A stretch of DNA of 64,000 bases from Gigaspora rosea (GCA_003550325.1 QKWP01000434.1:241898-305897), one strand, 5' to 3'. Numbered from the stretch's first letter, positions 17,991 through 31,244 are shown. Numbers and translations are program-made. Notes: generated by a model from the sequence alone, not told the origin.

Positions 17991-19262
17991 ATGAAAAATA
18001 TTTGTTTTTCAGTAAAATTGTTATTATTAAATTTGTTAATTTTTATTTCACAACTACAAACCCATTCTACTGTTTATGCTCAATATCAAGAACCATTAGC
18101 AGTCTTATGGGGGGTAGAAGCTAACGAACTACCTGACAAATTGAATGATGAGAGAAATCTGATAAATGTGGATGAATTATTAAAACCACTTCTAGACGAT
18201 ATAAACTTTGGAGGAAGTTGGATAGATGTAAAAGAGGACAAAGTATTTATTAATACATTAAATGTATCTAAAGAAGAAGAAATAATTGCTAAAATGAGTG
18301 AATATAAAGATTATTTATCATTTATACAAACAAATAAATCTCTAAATGAATTAAGTTCCTCATTTGAACAAATAAAAAGTTTAGCTAATGAAAATGAAGC
18401 AGAGGATATTTATGGTTATATAGATAATTCAGAAAATAATATCGTGATATATTTGGAACAAAATGAAGGTGATAACAAAAACAAAGAATTTATAGATGCC
18501 GCCAAACAATTTGATCCGATTTTTAAATATGGTAATCCAGCTGATTCTGATTCTGTTTCTGATTCCAGTCCTGATTCATACGATCCTAAAAAATTTGGTT
18601 TAGACACCAGACAACAGAAATTGGTGCTTATTGGGGATGGTCTAGTTAGATTAATTAAATTTGCAACATGCACTGCAGGTTGTTTAGCAAGAGATAAAAA
18701 TAATCCAGATACGAGATACTTTGTAACATCTGGACATTGTTATGATAAAAAAAGGCCTGACAGGAATGATTTTTTTTATTCTCCGTGGGGTAAATTATAT
18801 ACGGACGATTTAGTTGGAAGAATGGTAACTGGTTTTTTGAAACCACACGATTTTGGCTTACTTGCCATTAAAGAGAATGACCTCAAACCATTACCGATGA
18901 TAAGAAATACACAGTCTACCCTATATAGACCATTATTACCTATAAATAATTCCATACCACAAGTATCTAATCATGGTGCTCATTTATGCAAATCTGGCCA
19001 TTCTACATATGTTACTTGTGGAAATATAAAAGGATTTAATGGATTTAGTAGAGATAGTAAAGGCATGGAAGAAGATTTAATCGTCACGGACATGTTGGCA
19101 GACGTTGGCGATAGCGGTGGACCTCTATTTCAATTTTTACAAAGTATGAGCTCTACGAGTATAAATGGTATACTCGTTGGAGGTAACAAAGGCATTGCCG
19201 TAGGTGTGCCATTAGACATAGTTCTCAATGAAGGTGATATAGAACTAATTACGAATGTCTAG
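17991..19262 (+). CDS. Secreted S1 serine protease, streptogrisin/alpha-lytic type
   Basis: A 423-residue, single-exon protein. A hydrophobic signal peptide (LLLLNLLIFI) is followed by a pro-region of roughly 200 residues, with an Asp/Ser-rich linker at about 184-197. The peptidase domain follows: TSGHC gives the catalytic His (249), HDFGLLAI the Asp (287), GDSGGPLF the Ser (375). CKSGHSTYVTCG (333-343) matches the second disulfide loop of bacterial streptogrisin-type enzymes, and C231-C250 would be the first. I infer a secreted endopeptidase made as a zymogen. The layout (long pro-domain, compact bacterial-type S1 domain) differs from animal trypsins. Acquisition from bacteria in the fungal lineage is possible but needs a tree. 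The start gives the full signal peptide, and the next Met is far inside. Its last codons begin the segmental duplication. Confidence 0.88.
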   Translation: MKNICFSVKLLLLNLLIFISQLQTHSTVYAQYQEPLAVLWGVEANELPDKLNDERNLINVDELLKPLLDDINFGGSWIDVKEDKVFINTLNVSKEEEIIAKMSEYKDYLSFIQTNKSLNELSSSFEQIKSLANENEAEDIYGYIDNSENNIVIYLEQNEGDNKNKEFIDAAKQFDPIFKYGNPADSDSVSDSSPDSYDPKKFGLDTRQQKLVLIGDGLVRLIKFATCTAGCLARDKNNPDTRYFVTSGHCYDKKRPDRNDFFYSPWGKLYTDDLVGRMVTGFLKPHDFGLLAIKENDLKPLPMIRNTQSTLYRPLLPINNSIPQVSNHGAHLCKSGHSTYVTCGNIKGFNGFSRDSKGMEEDLIVTDMLADVGDSGGPLFQFLQSMSSTSINGILVGGNKGIAVGVPLDIVLNEGDIELITNV

Positions 19263-20040
19263 GTAAATTAAGAATACTGTAAGTTTAGTTGCGCATTTAT
19301 CTTTCATTTATCTATATTGCATACTCTTTTGATGGTCAAGTCTAACGGTGTACCGTAAACTTGAATTTGGATGTTAAAATAATTACAAAAATATTATAAT
19401 TTAATAATTTCATAATTAAATTTAGAATTATATATAAAATAAAATATTCATACAGCTTTATTTTTTATTATCCCCTAAACATGGCCAAATTTGGCTGCTA
19501 AAATTTAAAAACCATTAGATCTGATCTAATTTTAATAAATATTATCATAAAATATTTTAAAAAAATTTAGATAATAATATTCAAAAATAAGGATTACAAA
19601 AATAATAATATTTATTTTTAAATTATAAAATATATATATATATATAATATAATTGCTTATATATTAAAAATATTAAAAATTTAATTTTTTTTTTTTTAAA
19701 AAAAAGGTTTATCTTTATTATCTGACAAGCTTTTTAAAATTTAAAACTTACTCCCTTATAATCTTAGGACAAGATTATAAAATTGGTTTTAAAAAATAAT
19801 TTTAATTTATAAAAATTTTTAAATAAAATTTTGTTTTTAATTAGAAGTAAAAAGCTTTTTTGTAGTTCATATATAAAAATTTAAAAATCTTAAAAAATTT
19901 ATAAGAAAAGTTTAGAGTTATCAATATTCAAATCTCCCAATTGCAAATTAATAAGTTTGCACATGCTATATAGCAATGAATTGATGCTAATACATTAATA
20001 TTTAATAAAACTATTTATTGTATTTTAGAGAGTTATCATT

Positions 20041-20202
20041 CATCACCAGTGCTACCCTGGTCAACCAATCAGAATACGGAACGATTGAATTTTTTTTCTT
20101 AGAATTTTGCCTATGAAAAAAAAAGATTCCTTGCAAAATTTTGGTCAGTGGAAATTTTTAGCTAGTGCCCTGGCCTAACCCTATTCTAAATCTAAGCCGG
20201 TT
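20041..20202. mobile_element. TIR element in copy A, right end deleted
   Basis: It starts with the same ATCATTCATCACCAGTG as the element at 28928-29185, but the right TIR and about 60 adjacent bases present in copy B are absent. It is therefore a deletion derivative of an element older than the duplication. Confidence 0.6.
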
Positions 20203-20428
20203 GATAATTTCCTTTATGATAATTTTAACCTAAATAATGCAAAAACTATTTTCTGATTTTTAGTAATGTTTCTTGCATTAAATTATTAATAATATTTCGA
20301 TTTTAGCCTTTATAATGCTAAATTATTTTAATTAAGTTTACATCACTAGTCGAATCTAAACGAGGTATGTTTCAATGTATACATATAAATATTGATTGGT
20401 AATAATTACGGTATAAAAACGCTTAAAA

Positions 20429-20540
20429 TAGTGATTGTACCCGGGTAGAACTTGCAATTGTGTGACATAGTAATTTATCCGGATATCCGGGTAATTTAAT
20501 AGTAACCGGGTAGATGTTTTCCCACCGGGTACAATTTCTA
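20429..20540. mobile_element. hAT-type MITE present only in copy A
   Basis: TAGTGATTGTACCCGGG at the left, CCGGGTACAATTTCTA at the right, 112 bp. It is flanked by GCTTAAAA (20421-20428; 20541-20548). Copy B has the empty site with a single GCTTAAAA at 29397-29404, which proves the 8-bp target duplication. Insertion therefore followed the segmental duplication. Confidence 0.92.
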
Positions 20541-20906
20541 GCTTAAAAACATGAACTGCTTTAAATTGATCTCTTTAAATATTTAAATAAAAAATAAAAA
20601 AATAATACAATATTGGGAAAAGCTAAAAAGGCTTAAATACCACTTATATAATGACTGTAAATTCTATCGATATAAAGTCCCCTAAATCCTTAAGTCTTAG
20701 TAAAATATTCTTAACCGTTATCCTCCAGTCGTGACATTCTAACTCTTTGTACAGTAATTCATTAAAAAATCTTGTACTGTATTTTTGTCTCCTACCTTCA
20801 AATAAATTTGGTGCCATATTGAATCGTCTGTGTAATAACATGCATAGCAAATTCAATTTATTTGATATACATAATTTATGTACAAATAGATACATACGAT
20901 TAGACT

Positions 20907-21045
20907 TAGGGTCTGAATTTTTAATTTAATTCACATCGTCATATCAATCTTAACGAATTATTAATTCAAGGATAGGGTCTGAATTTTTAATTTAATTCAC
21001 ATCGTCACTATCAATCTTAACGAATTATTAATTCAAGGATATTCT
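20907..21045. repeat. Tandem duplication of about 67 bases in copy A
   Basis: The phrase AGGGTCTGAATTTTTAATTT through TTAATTCAAGGAT occurs twice in a row in copy A and once in copy B (about 29746-29812). Confidence 0.85.
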
Positions 21046-22682
21046 GTGCATATTCATCCTGTATTACACATTCTTCCAGATGATGGTCACACAACGAAAT
21101 TTTATTTTTAAAAACTATAAGCCATTAAAGAAAATCTGCCAAGTGAAAAGTGAGAAGCATTAAAAGAATTTAAAGTTTTAGGTAAACGTTTTATTTTTAG
21201 ATACAAAAAATGAATGTTCAATAACCAAATTATAACAACTCAATCCTAATGAACACAGGAATAAGGCTTTTCGAGCAAGGCGTATATAAGTTTGGTCCGA
21301 GGAATCAGGGGCCTTTGTTTTTTTTTGCCGTGGCAATCACGGGATCAAGAATTGGTTTGATGGTTCTGTTAAGCCAACAGCCTGGCCGTTTAGCTAGCAG
21401 ACAATTTTATTAGACAGTTGATCTATATTAATATTTTGACATAGCCTGTCAAGAAATGCTTGTCCGCCTTCAACATTTGTAGTTAGTGATTTCACCAAGG
21501 ATTTGTCACATTTCAATGGAAATTTGTGCAATGTTAATGATGAATTTAAATTTATGTTTGTCAACAGCAGATAATATATTCGAATATAATCTTCAAATTT
21601 AAGTCCAGACCATATAATAGTCATCAGACATGTCCTATGTGATTGAATGCTTTCCATGTAACTTATTCGGTCACCTCCTAATGCAAAATACAAAATTTCA
21701 CTCACATTTTACGAGAGTATATAGTAAATACGTAACGTATAATTGATAAAGTATGTATAGTAGAAATTGAGATGCTATGTATAGTTCGTAAAAGAAATTC
21801 TCTAAAAAATTTAATCTATAGCCTATACCAACCCTAACATGTAAAAGGACAATATTAGCGTTCACCCTAACCCTAACAATTAAAAGGGGATTACTTATAA
21901 AAGATAAATTTTATAAGTATTGCTAACCATACATACTTTCATAAATTTTTTTTGCATGTACATTACTTAGATACAGGTTTATACAACACATATTTCTGTA
22001 ATACCCGTTTTACGAGATGAGTGAATATTTGCATATTAGTAGATGGTCAAATAAGTTCAATCAGTGCTTACGTCAGACATGCAGGTAACCAAGAGTTTTT
22101 AGTAGTTGAATAATCAGCGACACGACTAATAATTAGTACATATGATATCTTTATTCGAATATAATATAATTTCAAGATTTTGCTTAGCACAATAATACCA
22201 CATGAACATTAATTTTAGTTTAAACATTACCGTTAAAAGGAATCTTAATACTTTTTTATTCCGTCGGGCCGATCGGATATTCCTAAATTTAAAAGCCTTG
22301 TTTCACCGGCAATCACCTTATTCCATCGACAATCATGAACATCTCGGCAATTATTAATTGCCGCCGGTCATTTTTCGAAGATTACAACAGATCGAATAAT
22401 CAGAATTGTATAGTACGGGTATTTTACACCCAATTTGGTTAACTTTATAATATATATAACACCGGTACAGATTTTAAAAATTCAGGGTGTACTATACTGA
22501 TCTGCTCTACTGATTTGCGAAAATACATTACTGTAGAGGCATAGAGTACCCTTCCTAGTATTATTATCATATGATATTAAATATTAAATTGATATCAATA
22601 ATGGCAAAATAAATAAATAAATTTAGAAATTGATTCTTTAAAGTAATTCTTTTATTATTGTGTATTTTTTTTTCTTTCGACT

Positions 22683-23760
22683 AATGGATCCGCAAAATTA
22701 TTCGTTTCTGACCCGTGAGACCTTTGAACGAATATTGGAAACATACACAAATCAAAGAAAAAACAAACGAAGCTAGATTAATAGAGAACGTTACAATGAA
22801 TGTCTTAATATATTAAAAAATCCAGATGTTTCGTATAATCCAACATCTAAACATTGGTCCATTAATACCTTTAGAGTTCATCGTATTGGTACTACAGAAT
22901 AATTTGCGCTGCTCATCAAGCGGCCAAGAGCGAAATGTATGAAAAAAAAAATTTTTATAAATAAAAATAAAGTTTTTTATTTAATCATAAATAGATCCAT
23001 GTTCGGCATTGTTATATTCCTCAGCAGTTAGTAGAAAATTCAGTCAATGAATGTAACGTATGCATTACTCGAAGAGTTTCAAAAAGAATCACACTAATGT
23101 ACCCAATCATTTCCGAAGCCTTCCTGAATTATGTTCAGGTGAATAATTTATTTAAAAAAAACTTACTTTATATATTATTGTCATGTAGTTATACAACTAC
23201 GCTTGTATTTGCTCAGGTTTATGGGTCTTTTCACGCTTGGCGTATCGTACCGGTACGCGAAGACGGTACAGTTTTACAATTTCTTTACTAAAGGTTATCT
23301 TAGGAAACCAAACTTCTGGTCGATTCTCTTGAAGAATCATGATCCTACGTATTAATAACTATTGCATTATTACATGATTAGACTTTCTACAGATTATGCA
23401 AAACCTTAGATTGGATCACGTTATACGATCCGATCACGTGGGTATCGTAATTCACTGCGACAATTATAGTTAAGAAACCCAACACAAGAATGCTCAACCA
23501 AAGAACACTTAACTCATACATTTCTGAAGTAAGTAAATGAAAAAAAAATTGAATTTTAAATTATTTAAATTAAAGGTATACTAATATAATTTAATTGAAA
23601 TAACGGTGCAAATAATAATGGTTCAGGCAAAACCTCGCCCAGATACTTGCAATTGCCAAAAAACAAATTGCAATACGAAATCATGCTTTTGTAGAAAAAA
23701 CAGTTCGTTATGCTCAAGATGAGTTATATGTAGACAATGCAAAAATTCTTGGTTTTATTA
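22683..23760 (+). pseudogene. Integrase-type (KRBA2-like) element remnant, copy A
   Basis: Pieces resemble a family I associate with integrase-bearing mobile genes of these fungi: an N-terminal MDPQNYSFLTRETF segment with RYNECLNILKNPDVSYNPTS, a middle segment with YGSFHAWRIVP, and a Cys-rich C-terminus CNCQKTNCNTKSCFCRKN (about 23640-23715). The integrase core is not visible. It is an old remnant, broken by several changes, and is not expected to act. The family assignment is by memory of motifs and is tentative. Confidence 0.45.
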
Positions 23761-23954
23761 ATAAATTTTAATATATTTTGCATAATTTGAATATTTTCGA
23801 TTAAATGTTCGTCAAATTATCTTTTAAATATTTAATATAAATAAATATTTTCCACTTTTTTTTGTTTTTTGATTTGTAAATTTTATACCGATTGAAAAAT
23901 GACATGCGTCAGTTAATCATTAACAGAATTTAAAAAATGACGCATAACATGTCC

Positions 23955-24715
23955 AATGTCAAATGAAAAAATTGAATATTGCAATGGTTACCGATTGTTT
24001 AAAAAATCGAAAAAGCTTTTGAAGGAAAAAGTAGTTATATTGGGTGCTTAGAACAGGCAAAGGTATACTTGCTGGCACAACACGGACAAATCCCAAATTC
24101 AAAAAAACAATTGCTATTTGTAAAAAATTAATCAAAAAAAGTAGTCTTAAAACTTTGCAAATATATTATCTATAACTATAAGATTATTTACTATTGGTTT
24201 AAACAAAGATTATTAATAAAAGTTTTGAGAAATTAATTTGGGATGTATTTGGGATTTGGGCGCGGACAAATCCCAAACTATATTTATACTTTATTTCCAA
24301 GTCATACAAACTTACTCAACAAAAAAGTGGATAAAAAGTAATGAATCTGATTTTTAAACAAGTTGAAAGATAGTTAATGATCCGAAATCTTGAAAATGAA
24401 AAAAAAGCCAGGAAAACATGGGTGGGAAGAAATAAAATTACATTTTATTGGGAATAATAACACTTCATGCGGTGGTTGATATATGTAATAAAAAATTTGT
24501 CGATAAATGTATTTTTTATGAAAAAAGAATTAATGAATATATGGCAAACTATTCATGTTCAATTTACAGTATAAGTAAATTTTTACTAATATACAAACGA
24601 AGCAGGGACGTGGATTTTGTGATCAAAGCAAATCGCAAAAAGCATGTGGTTTACTGCGATTTGCTTCGATTACAGCAAAAATACAGTATTTTTTCGAGCA
24701 TATTAAATTAGTTAT
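23955..24715 (+). pseudogene. Decayed small zinc-binding ORF pieces, copy A
   Basis: Counterpart of 32355-32871 in copy B. Recognisable shared text includes KPGKHGWEEIK and MKKELMNIWQT-like stretches. It is more degraded than copy B. Family unknown. Confidence 0.4.
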
Positions 24716-25095
24716 GATGATTATAGTATTCTGTTTAGCTAAGTATAGTTTGTAATACAGTTGGTCCTCTCAAAACTGATCCTGTCAAAATGATAACCAG
24801 GATGATGTGGAGCATACTCTACCAGAGTAATACACAAAACCACACTACACTAGAGTACTCCACCTCAGACAAACTCTATAATTAAATACTGAAGTATTAA
24901 TTTGTTATAAGCCAAATATATAAGTTGGGGCATACTCTGAAGTATAACTCAAAGTATAACCCATATATATTCCAGAGTAAATCTAAATTTTAAATGTATA
25001 ATTCCAAATAAATTGCTTGGTTTGTAATTAAACAAATTTATATGCTTAATTTTGTTCACTTTTCATTGATTATAAAACATTATATCTTCCAATAG

Positions 25096-25203
25096 GACCC
25101 CGGACATCTCTTATATAGGTCATAACTGGATTTTGCCCAATTTTGGCCCAATTTGCTAAAAACGACAAAATATATTTGTTTAAATAACTTTTGATCTAGT
25201 GAT
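25096..25203 (+). repeat. Repeat shared with 53337-53441
   Basis: CCGGACATCTCTTATATAGG through AACTTTTGATCTAG is almost identical to 53340-53441. The following bases (TTCAAATTGGTCCACTGGAT) look like a diverged form of the foldback core described at 34957-35899. Confidence 0.7.
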
Positions 25204-25937
25204 CAGAATTGAATGAACTTTTTTTGTTAGATGTGCCTCATTGAGAGCTTCATTTTTAAAAAAACTTGGTTCAAATTGGTCCACTGGATGCCAAGATAAT
25301 TGGCAAAAACTGTTTTTTGCTTCTCAAATTTTAGGGGTTTTTGCTGAAAAAAAACAAGTATGACCTCTATACTAGATGTCCAGTGTCCTTTTCCAATTAT
25401 CAATATTATAAGTTGAACTTAAGCCATGTTTCTAGTTATAGTATAACCGGAATAATGTACATACAAGTCCAAAAGTTGTTTCCTCTATTTGATATCACAC
25501 AGAGTAAAAAATATAAAAAATATATACCTACAACTAATCAAATACCAACCTTAACTCTATATGATATTGGGTAAATAGAGAACTAATTGCATTAGCAGCC
25601 TATATATTTAACTATTATAAATTTAATAGCATGTTAAAGTATGAATGTATTAATATTTTGCTTAGTTAAGCATAGTATTATTGCACAATTTTGTAATCTC
25701 TATAATTAATTTTTTTATAATTAAATAGCAATTGTTAAAGATAGCCAATTTATTATAAGCTATTTAATCATACAAACTGCAATAAAACTGTTTTCTAATT
25801 AGCATATAAATAAGAAATGCTTTGTGTAATCAGTTTGTATAACTTTATATCAGTTTATTTTTTTTATATATTTATAAAATGATTTTATATTTATATAATA
25901 GCTACTCCAGTGTATAAACTACTTTACAGTTGATATA

Positions 25938-26099
25938 AGGGTAGTGACATATATTACGTAATATAATTTTACTATACCCCCTACCCCCTCCCCTATATAA
26001 GAGAAATTTGATTGGCTATTATGAACTTCTATATTTAATGTAAGATTTCAGAGACCCCCCTCCCCCCTAAAATATTACATAAAATCTGTCACCACCCTA
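25938..26099. mobile_element. MITE with AGGGTAGTGACA ends
   Basis: The left end AGGGTAGTGACATATATTAC and right end TTACATAAAATCTGTCACCACCCT are inverted. Subterminal C-runs (ACCCCCTACCCCCTCCCC; CCCCCCTCCCCCC) occur. A short ATA flank on both sides may be a target duplication. Confidence 0.65.
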
Positions 26100-26675
26100 A
26101 TAGTAGCTCCAGAGTATAAACTATTTTACACTAATAGTATTATTCTAGAGTGATTTACTGTTTTTAGATAAATTTTAATAAGCTAGAATGAAATAATACC
26201 TAAATCACATTGATATAAAGTAGCTTATACTTCTAAGTTACTCTGGAGTATTATATACCATTAATATCTCTATTTGTTAAATCTAATAAGAAATTAATCT
26301 ACCAAGTTTATTCTTATTATATAAATCTAATAATTTGTTTCACACTCTAAAAAAATAATTTCTTGAGCAATTTTACTAAAAAACCTCCTATCTCTAACTT
26401 TAGCATAGATCCTAACCCTAATTTATATAAGTTCAAAGATTTTTTTAATATGATTGTAAACACTATCATGTAACAGATTATTAAATGTTCTAGATTGCAG
26501 ATCAGTGAAGATCAGTCAGTGCTACTGGGGTTAGTGTTGGATTATAACCTATTATAATCTATAAGATCTATATAATCAGTCATAATAAAAGTTATATAAC
26601 TGTATAGCCAAGGTTATTTGGTCAGCCAATAAAATAGCTAGATTAGTAGTATATATATTAACTATATTGATATAT

Positions 26676-26743
26676 GGGGATAAGTTAGTAGAAAAGGGAC
26701 AAATTTATTAGATAAATTTGTCCCTTTTCTACTGACTCACCCC
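26676..26743. repeat. Near-perfect hairpin, 33-base arms
   Basis: GGGGATAAGTTAGTAGAAAA begins the left arm. After a TAG loop (26709-26711) the right arm is its complement and ends CACCCC, with only a few mismatches near the base. It may be a tiny foldback element. Confidence 0.8.
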
Positions 26744-26959
26744 ATATTATAAATGCACTGATGTATGCTACATATCTCTTCAATATATATCAATTTTATT
26801 GATGTATACTATATATATCCTTAAAGAATTCAATAAAGTTTAAATATCCAGTGCTATTTGAGCTGAAATGCTTCTATTGTATTTGTTTAGCTCTTTCGTT
26901 ATTATAATTCACAAATACAATATAAAAGGCATAATTCCAGAGTTTATATTCAGACAGCC

Positions 26960-27155
26960 AAGATTAGGGCTCCGAAGTCCGGGTCCGGTCCGGTTTGGGT
27001 CCGGCCGGACCCGGACTTGAACCCAAACTCGAACATAAATTTTGAAAATTTCGAACTCGGACCCGAACCTAAAGTACTGAACCCGAACCGGACTCAAACA
27101 TAATTATAGGTTCGGTCCGGGTCCGGTTCGAAGTTCGCGAACCTGTCCAGGTCCG
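26960..27155. repeat. GC-rich GGTCCGG repeat block
   Basis: Alternating GGGTCCGGTCCGG and GGACCCGGACTT phrases of the kind seen at the ends of the 14656-17163 element. No clean target duplication was found, so this is probably one terminus or a decayed copy. Confidence 0.5.
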
Positions 27156-28927
27156 GGATTAGCAGTAAAAAAAAAAAAACAAACAAAAAAAAAAGATAAA
27201 AGATTTCTTATGCCAATCTGATTCGTAATCTGGCATAGATCATAAATATATGCAGTACAAAATGTAAAAAAAAACTTAAAAAAAAAAAAAAACTATACCG
27301 ATTTTTAATTTATTACAATTTGTTGCAACGATTTACCAATTTTCTGATTTTTTTTTTTTTTTTTTAGATCATCCAACAACTGATTCGGACGATTTTTGAT
27401 ATAACAGATTAATAATAGTAATAATAATAATAATAATAAACGCAGTTTCATTCGTATTAATTTATGTAAATGCAATAATTTTTATGCTCCCAACTAACCG
27501 GATGCAAATAAAATAAATATTTAAATAGTCATAAATTAACTTAAATTAATAAAAATTCTTTATATTTACAACATTAATATGATTAAATAGTATATCTTAT
27601 GAATAGCTTATTATAAACGTTTAGTTTAATGAATACTTACTGATTAAAATTAAAAGCAATATTCACAAATAGATTATTTTAAATACTTAGATTATCGAAC
27701 TTTGTTTATTTGGTGAGTCCACGAATACAACATGAATAGCCACCCTATGTTCATCATATTTTATGAAATTTATTTATGTATAAAAGTGAAATAAGGTGAA
27801 TAATTAATTGAGTTCCGAAATGTAATAAAGTTGAAGTGACTACTGTATTATAATATGGGACTCAAAAAAAAATTGCAAATATGGTGAATTAAATAGCCAG
27901 TATTTATGAAACTTATTTTATACTTAGATTAATAAACATCCTCTGTGGATTTATGACAAATGTTTGCGAATAATTTATTTTAGATCTTAAATTAATACCG
28001 TAAATATTTTTTATGCCACTAAGTTCTATAAGCGTAATGAAATAGTAAATATCATAACTTGAATAACTTATTTCAGACCTAGATTATAAAATGTTTTTAT
28101 ATTCACTAAGTGTTGTTAAATTTATAAAATTAAATAATAAAATTCATAGCTTGAATGGCTTATTTAAATGCATAACCTCGATAAGAACTAATTACGAATG
28201 TCTAGGTAAATTAAGAATACTGTAAGTTTATTTGTACTTCTATTTTTTATTTATCTATGTTACATACGCTCTTTTGATGGTCAAGCCTAGTAATGTACCG
28301 TAAACTTGAATTTAGATGTTAAATAATTACAAAAATAATATAATTTAATAATTTCATAATTAAATTTAGAATTATATATAAAATAAAATATTCATACAGC
28401 TTTTATTATCCCTTAAACCATGGCCAAATTTGGCTGCTAAAATTTAAAAACCATTAGATCTGATCTAATTTTAATAAATATTAAAATATTTTAAAAAAAT
28501 TTAGATAATAATATTCAAAATAAGGATTACAAAATAATAATATTTATTTTTAAATTATAAAAAAAAAATATATACATAATATAGTTGCTTATATATTAAA
28601 AATATTAAAAATTTAATTTTTTTTAAAAAAATAAGGTTTATCTTTATTATCTGACAAGCCTTTTAAAATTTAAAGCTTACTCTCTTATAATCTTAGGACA
28701 AGATTATAAAATTGGTTTTAAAATATAATTTTAATTAATAAAATTTGAAAAAAAGCTTTTTTGTAGTCCATATATAAAAATTTAAAAATCTTAAAAAATT
28801 TTATAAGAAAAGTTTAATTGTCAATATTCAAATCTCCCAATTGCAAATTAATAAGTTTGTATATACTATATAGCAATGAATTGATGCTAATACATTAATA
28901 TTTAATAAAATTATTTATTGTATTGAG

Positions 28928-29185
28928 TTATCATTCATCACCAGTGCTACCCCTGGTCAACCAATCAGAATACGGAACGATTGAATTTTTTTCTTAGTTT
29001 GCCTATGAAACTGCTCTTTTTTATTCGAAAAAAAAAAGATTCCTTACAAAATTTTGGTTAGTGGGAGATTTTTAGCTAGTGCCCTGGCCTAACCCTATTC
29101 TAAATCTAAGCCGGTTGCTATTTGGTTTGTTTTGATTAACGTGAAATCAAAACAAACTCAACTCACCACTGGCGATGAATGATAA
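28928..29185. mobile_element. TIR element TTATCATTCATCACCAGTG, complete in copy B
   Basis: TTATCATTCATCACCAGTG at the left and CACTGGCGATGAATGATAA at the right are inverted with one mismatch, 258 bp overall. A secondary stem TTTGTTTTGATT/AATCAAAACAAA lies near the right end. Copy A retains only the left end. Confidence 0.75.
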
Positions 29186-31244
29186 TTTCCTTTATGATAA
29201 TAATGCAAAAACTATTTTCTGATTTTTAGTAACGTTTCTTGCATTTAAACATGTTAAATTATTAATAATATTTCGATTTTAGCCTTTATAATGCTAAATT
29301 ATTTTAATTAAGTTTACATCACTAGTCGAATCTAAACGAGGTATGTTTCAATGTATACATATAAATATTGATTGGTAATAATTACGGTATAAAAATGCTT
29401 AAAAACATGAACTGCTTTAAATTGATCTCTTTAAATATTTAAATAAAAAATAAAAAAAATAATACAATATTGGGAAAAGCTAAAAAGACTTAAATACCAC
29501 TTATATAATGACTTTAAATTCGATCGATATAAAGTCCCCTACATCCTTAAGTCTTAGTAAAAGATCCTTAACTGTTATCCTCTAGTCGTGACATTTCTAA
29601 CTTACTAAAAAATCTTGTACTGTATTTTTGTCTCCTAAATTTGGTGCCATATCGAATCGTCTGTTCTGTGTAATAACATGTATAGCAAATTCAATTTATT
29701 TGATATACATAATTTATGTACAAATAGATACATACGATTAGACTTAGGGTCGGAATTTTTAATTTAATTCACATCGTCATATCAATCTTAACGAATTATT
29801 AATTCAAGGATATTCTGTGCATATCTCATCCTGTATTACGATGGTCACACAAAAAATTTTTAAAAACTATATAACAACTCAATCCTAATGAACACAGGAA
29901 TAAGGCTTTTCGAGCGAGGCGTATATAAGTTTGATTCGAGGAATCATGGGCATTTGTTTTTTTTGCCGTGGCAATCACGGGATCAAGAATTGGCTTGATG
30001 GTTCTGTTAAGCCAACAGCCTGGCCGTTTAGCTAGCAGATAATTTTATTAAACAATTGATCTATATTAATATTTTGACATAGCCTGTCATGAAATGCTTG
30101 TCCGCTTTCAATATTTGTAGTTAGTGATGCCACGAAGAATTTCAATGGAAATTTGTGCAATGTTAATGATGAATTTAGATTTATGTATTCGAATATAATC
30201 TTCAGATTTAAGTCCAGACCATATAGTAATCATCAGACATGTCCTAGAACCATGTAACTTATTCGGTCATCTCCTAATGCAAAATACAAAATTTCACTCA
30301 CGTTTTACATATTTGTACGTACGTATTAGTAGATGGTCAAATAAATTATACAGAAATCAATCAGTGCTTACGTCAGACATGTTTGTAGTCGATCATTATT
30401 TATCGACTAGACTAAGTCGATATTTAAAAATCAGCTTAGTCGGCTAAGTCAGAGTCGATCTTTCCAAGCCAGGCTTCGGAAATCAGATTTTTGTCTTGCT
30501 CATATTTTGTGTTCGTTGATTTTCTTTTCGGAGTTTTTCGGATCCTAATAAGTGCATGTAATATAAACCACTGGACCGGCCTAATTTGATTGGGTATTGT
30601 GATTTTTAATATCAGTTACAATCTACGAAACGACTAATAACTAGTACATATCTATATTCGAATATAATATAATTCTAAGATTTTGCTTAGTACAATAATA
30701 CCACATGAAAATTAACTTTAGTTTACATTATCGTTAAAAGGCATCTAATACTTTTTAATTCCGTCGGACCGATCGGATATTCCTAAATTTAAAGCCTTGT
30801 TTCACCGGCAATCACCTTATTCCACCGACAATCATGAACATCTCTACAATTATTAATTGCCGCCGGTCATTTTTCGAAGATTACAACAGATCGTATGGTA
30901 GAATAATCAGAATTGTATAGTACGGGTATTTTACACCCCATTTGGTTAACTTTATAATATATATAACACCGGTACAGATTTTAAAAATTCAGTACTATAC
31001 TGATCTGCTCTACTGATTTGCGAAAAATACCTTATTTTTCAAATGACTTTAGGTCATACTTAATGCAGATCATTGTCCGAAGGACATTACTGTAGAGGCA
31101 TAGAGTACCCTTCCTAGTATTATTATCATATGATATTAAATATTAAATTGATATCAATAATGGCAAAATAAATAAATAAATTTAGAAATTGATTCTTTAA
31201 AGTAATTCTTTTATTATTGTGTATTTTTTTTTTTCTTTCGACTA

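Larger units (their letters stand above)
19242..24747. repeat. Segmental duplication, copy A
   Basis: From the last codons of the protease (GAACTAATTACGAATGTC) to about 24747 this sequence is collinear with 28185-33028. Differences include a hAT MITE only in A (20429-20540), a 67-base tandem duplication only in A (from about 20907), extra sequence at about 21700-22010, and the loss of one TIR present in B. Because A is joined to the protease gene it is the likelier source. Confidence 0.9.
24748..28184. other. Spacer between the two segmental copies
   Basis: No gene seen. 24800-25000 and 26095-26260 share inverted-looking CTCCAGAGTATA/TACTCTGGAGTA phrases, suggesting a decayed element that encloses the block. 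25096-25340 matches a diverged foldback core. 26960-27150 is a GC-rich GGTCCGG/CCGGACC block. 27590-28180 contains about five diverged units of ~110 bases around GAATAGCTTATTT.AGAC.TAGATTAT. Confidence 0.45.

Noticed and set aside
26676-26743. Transcription terminator hairpin
   Set aside because: The context is eukaryotic with no adjacent gene; a small foldback element is more likely.
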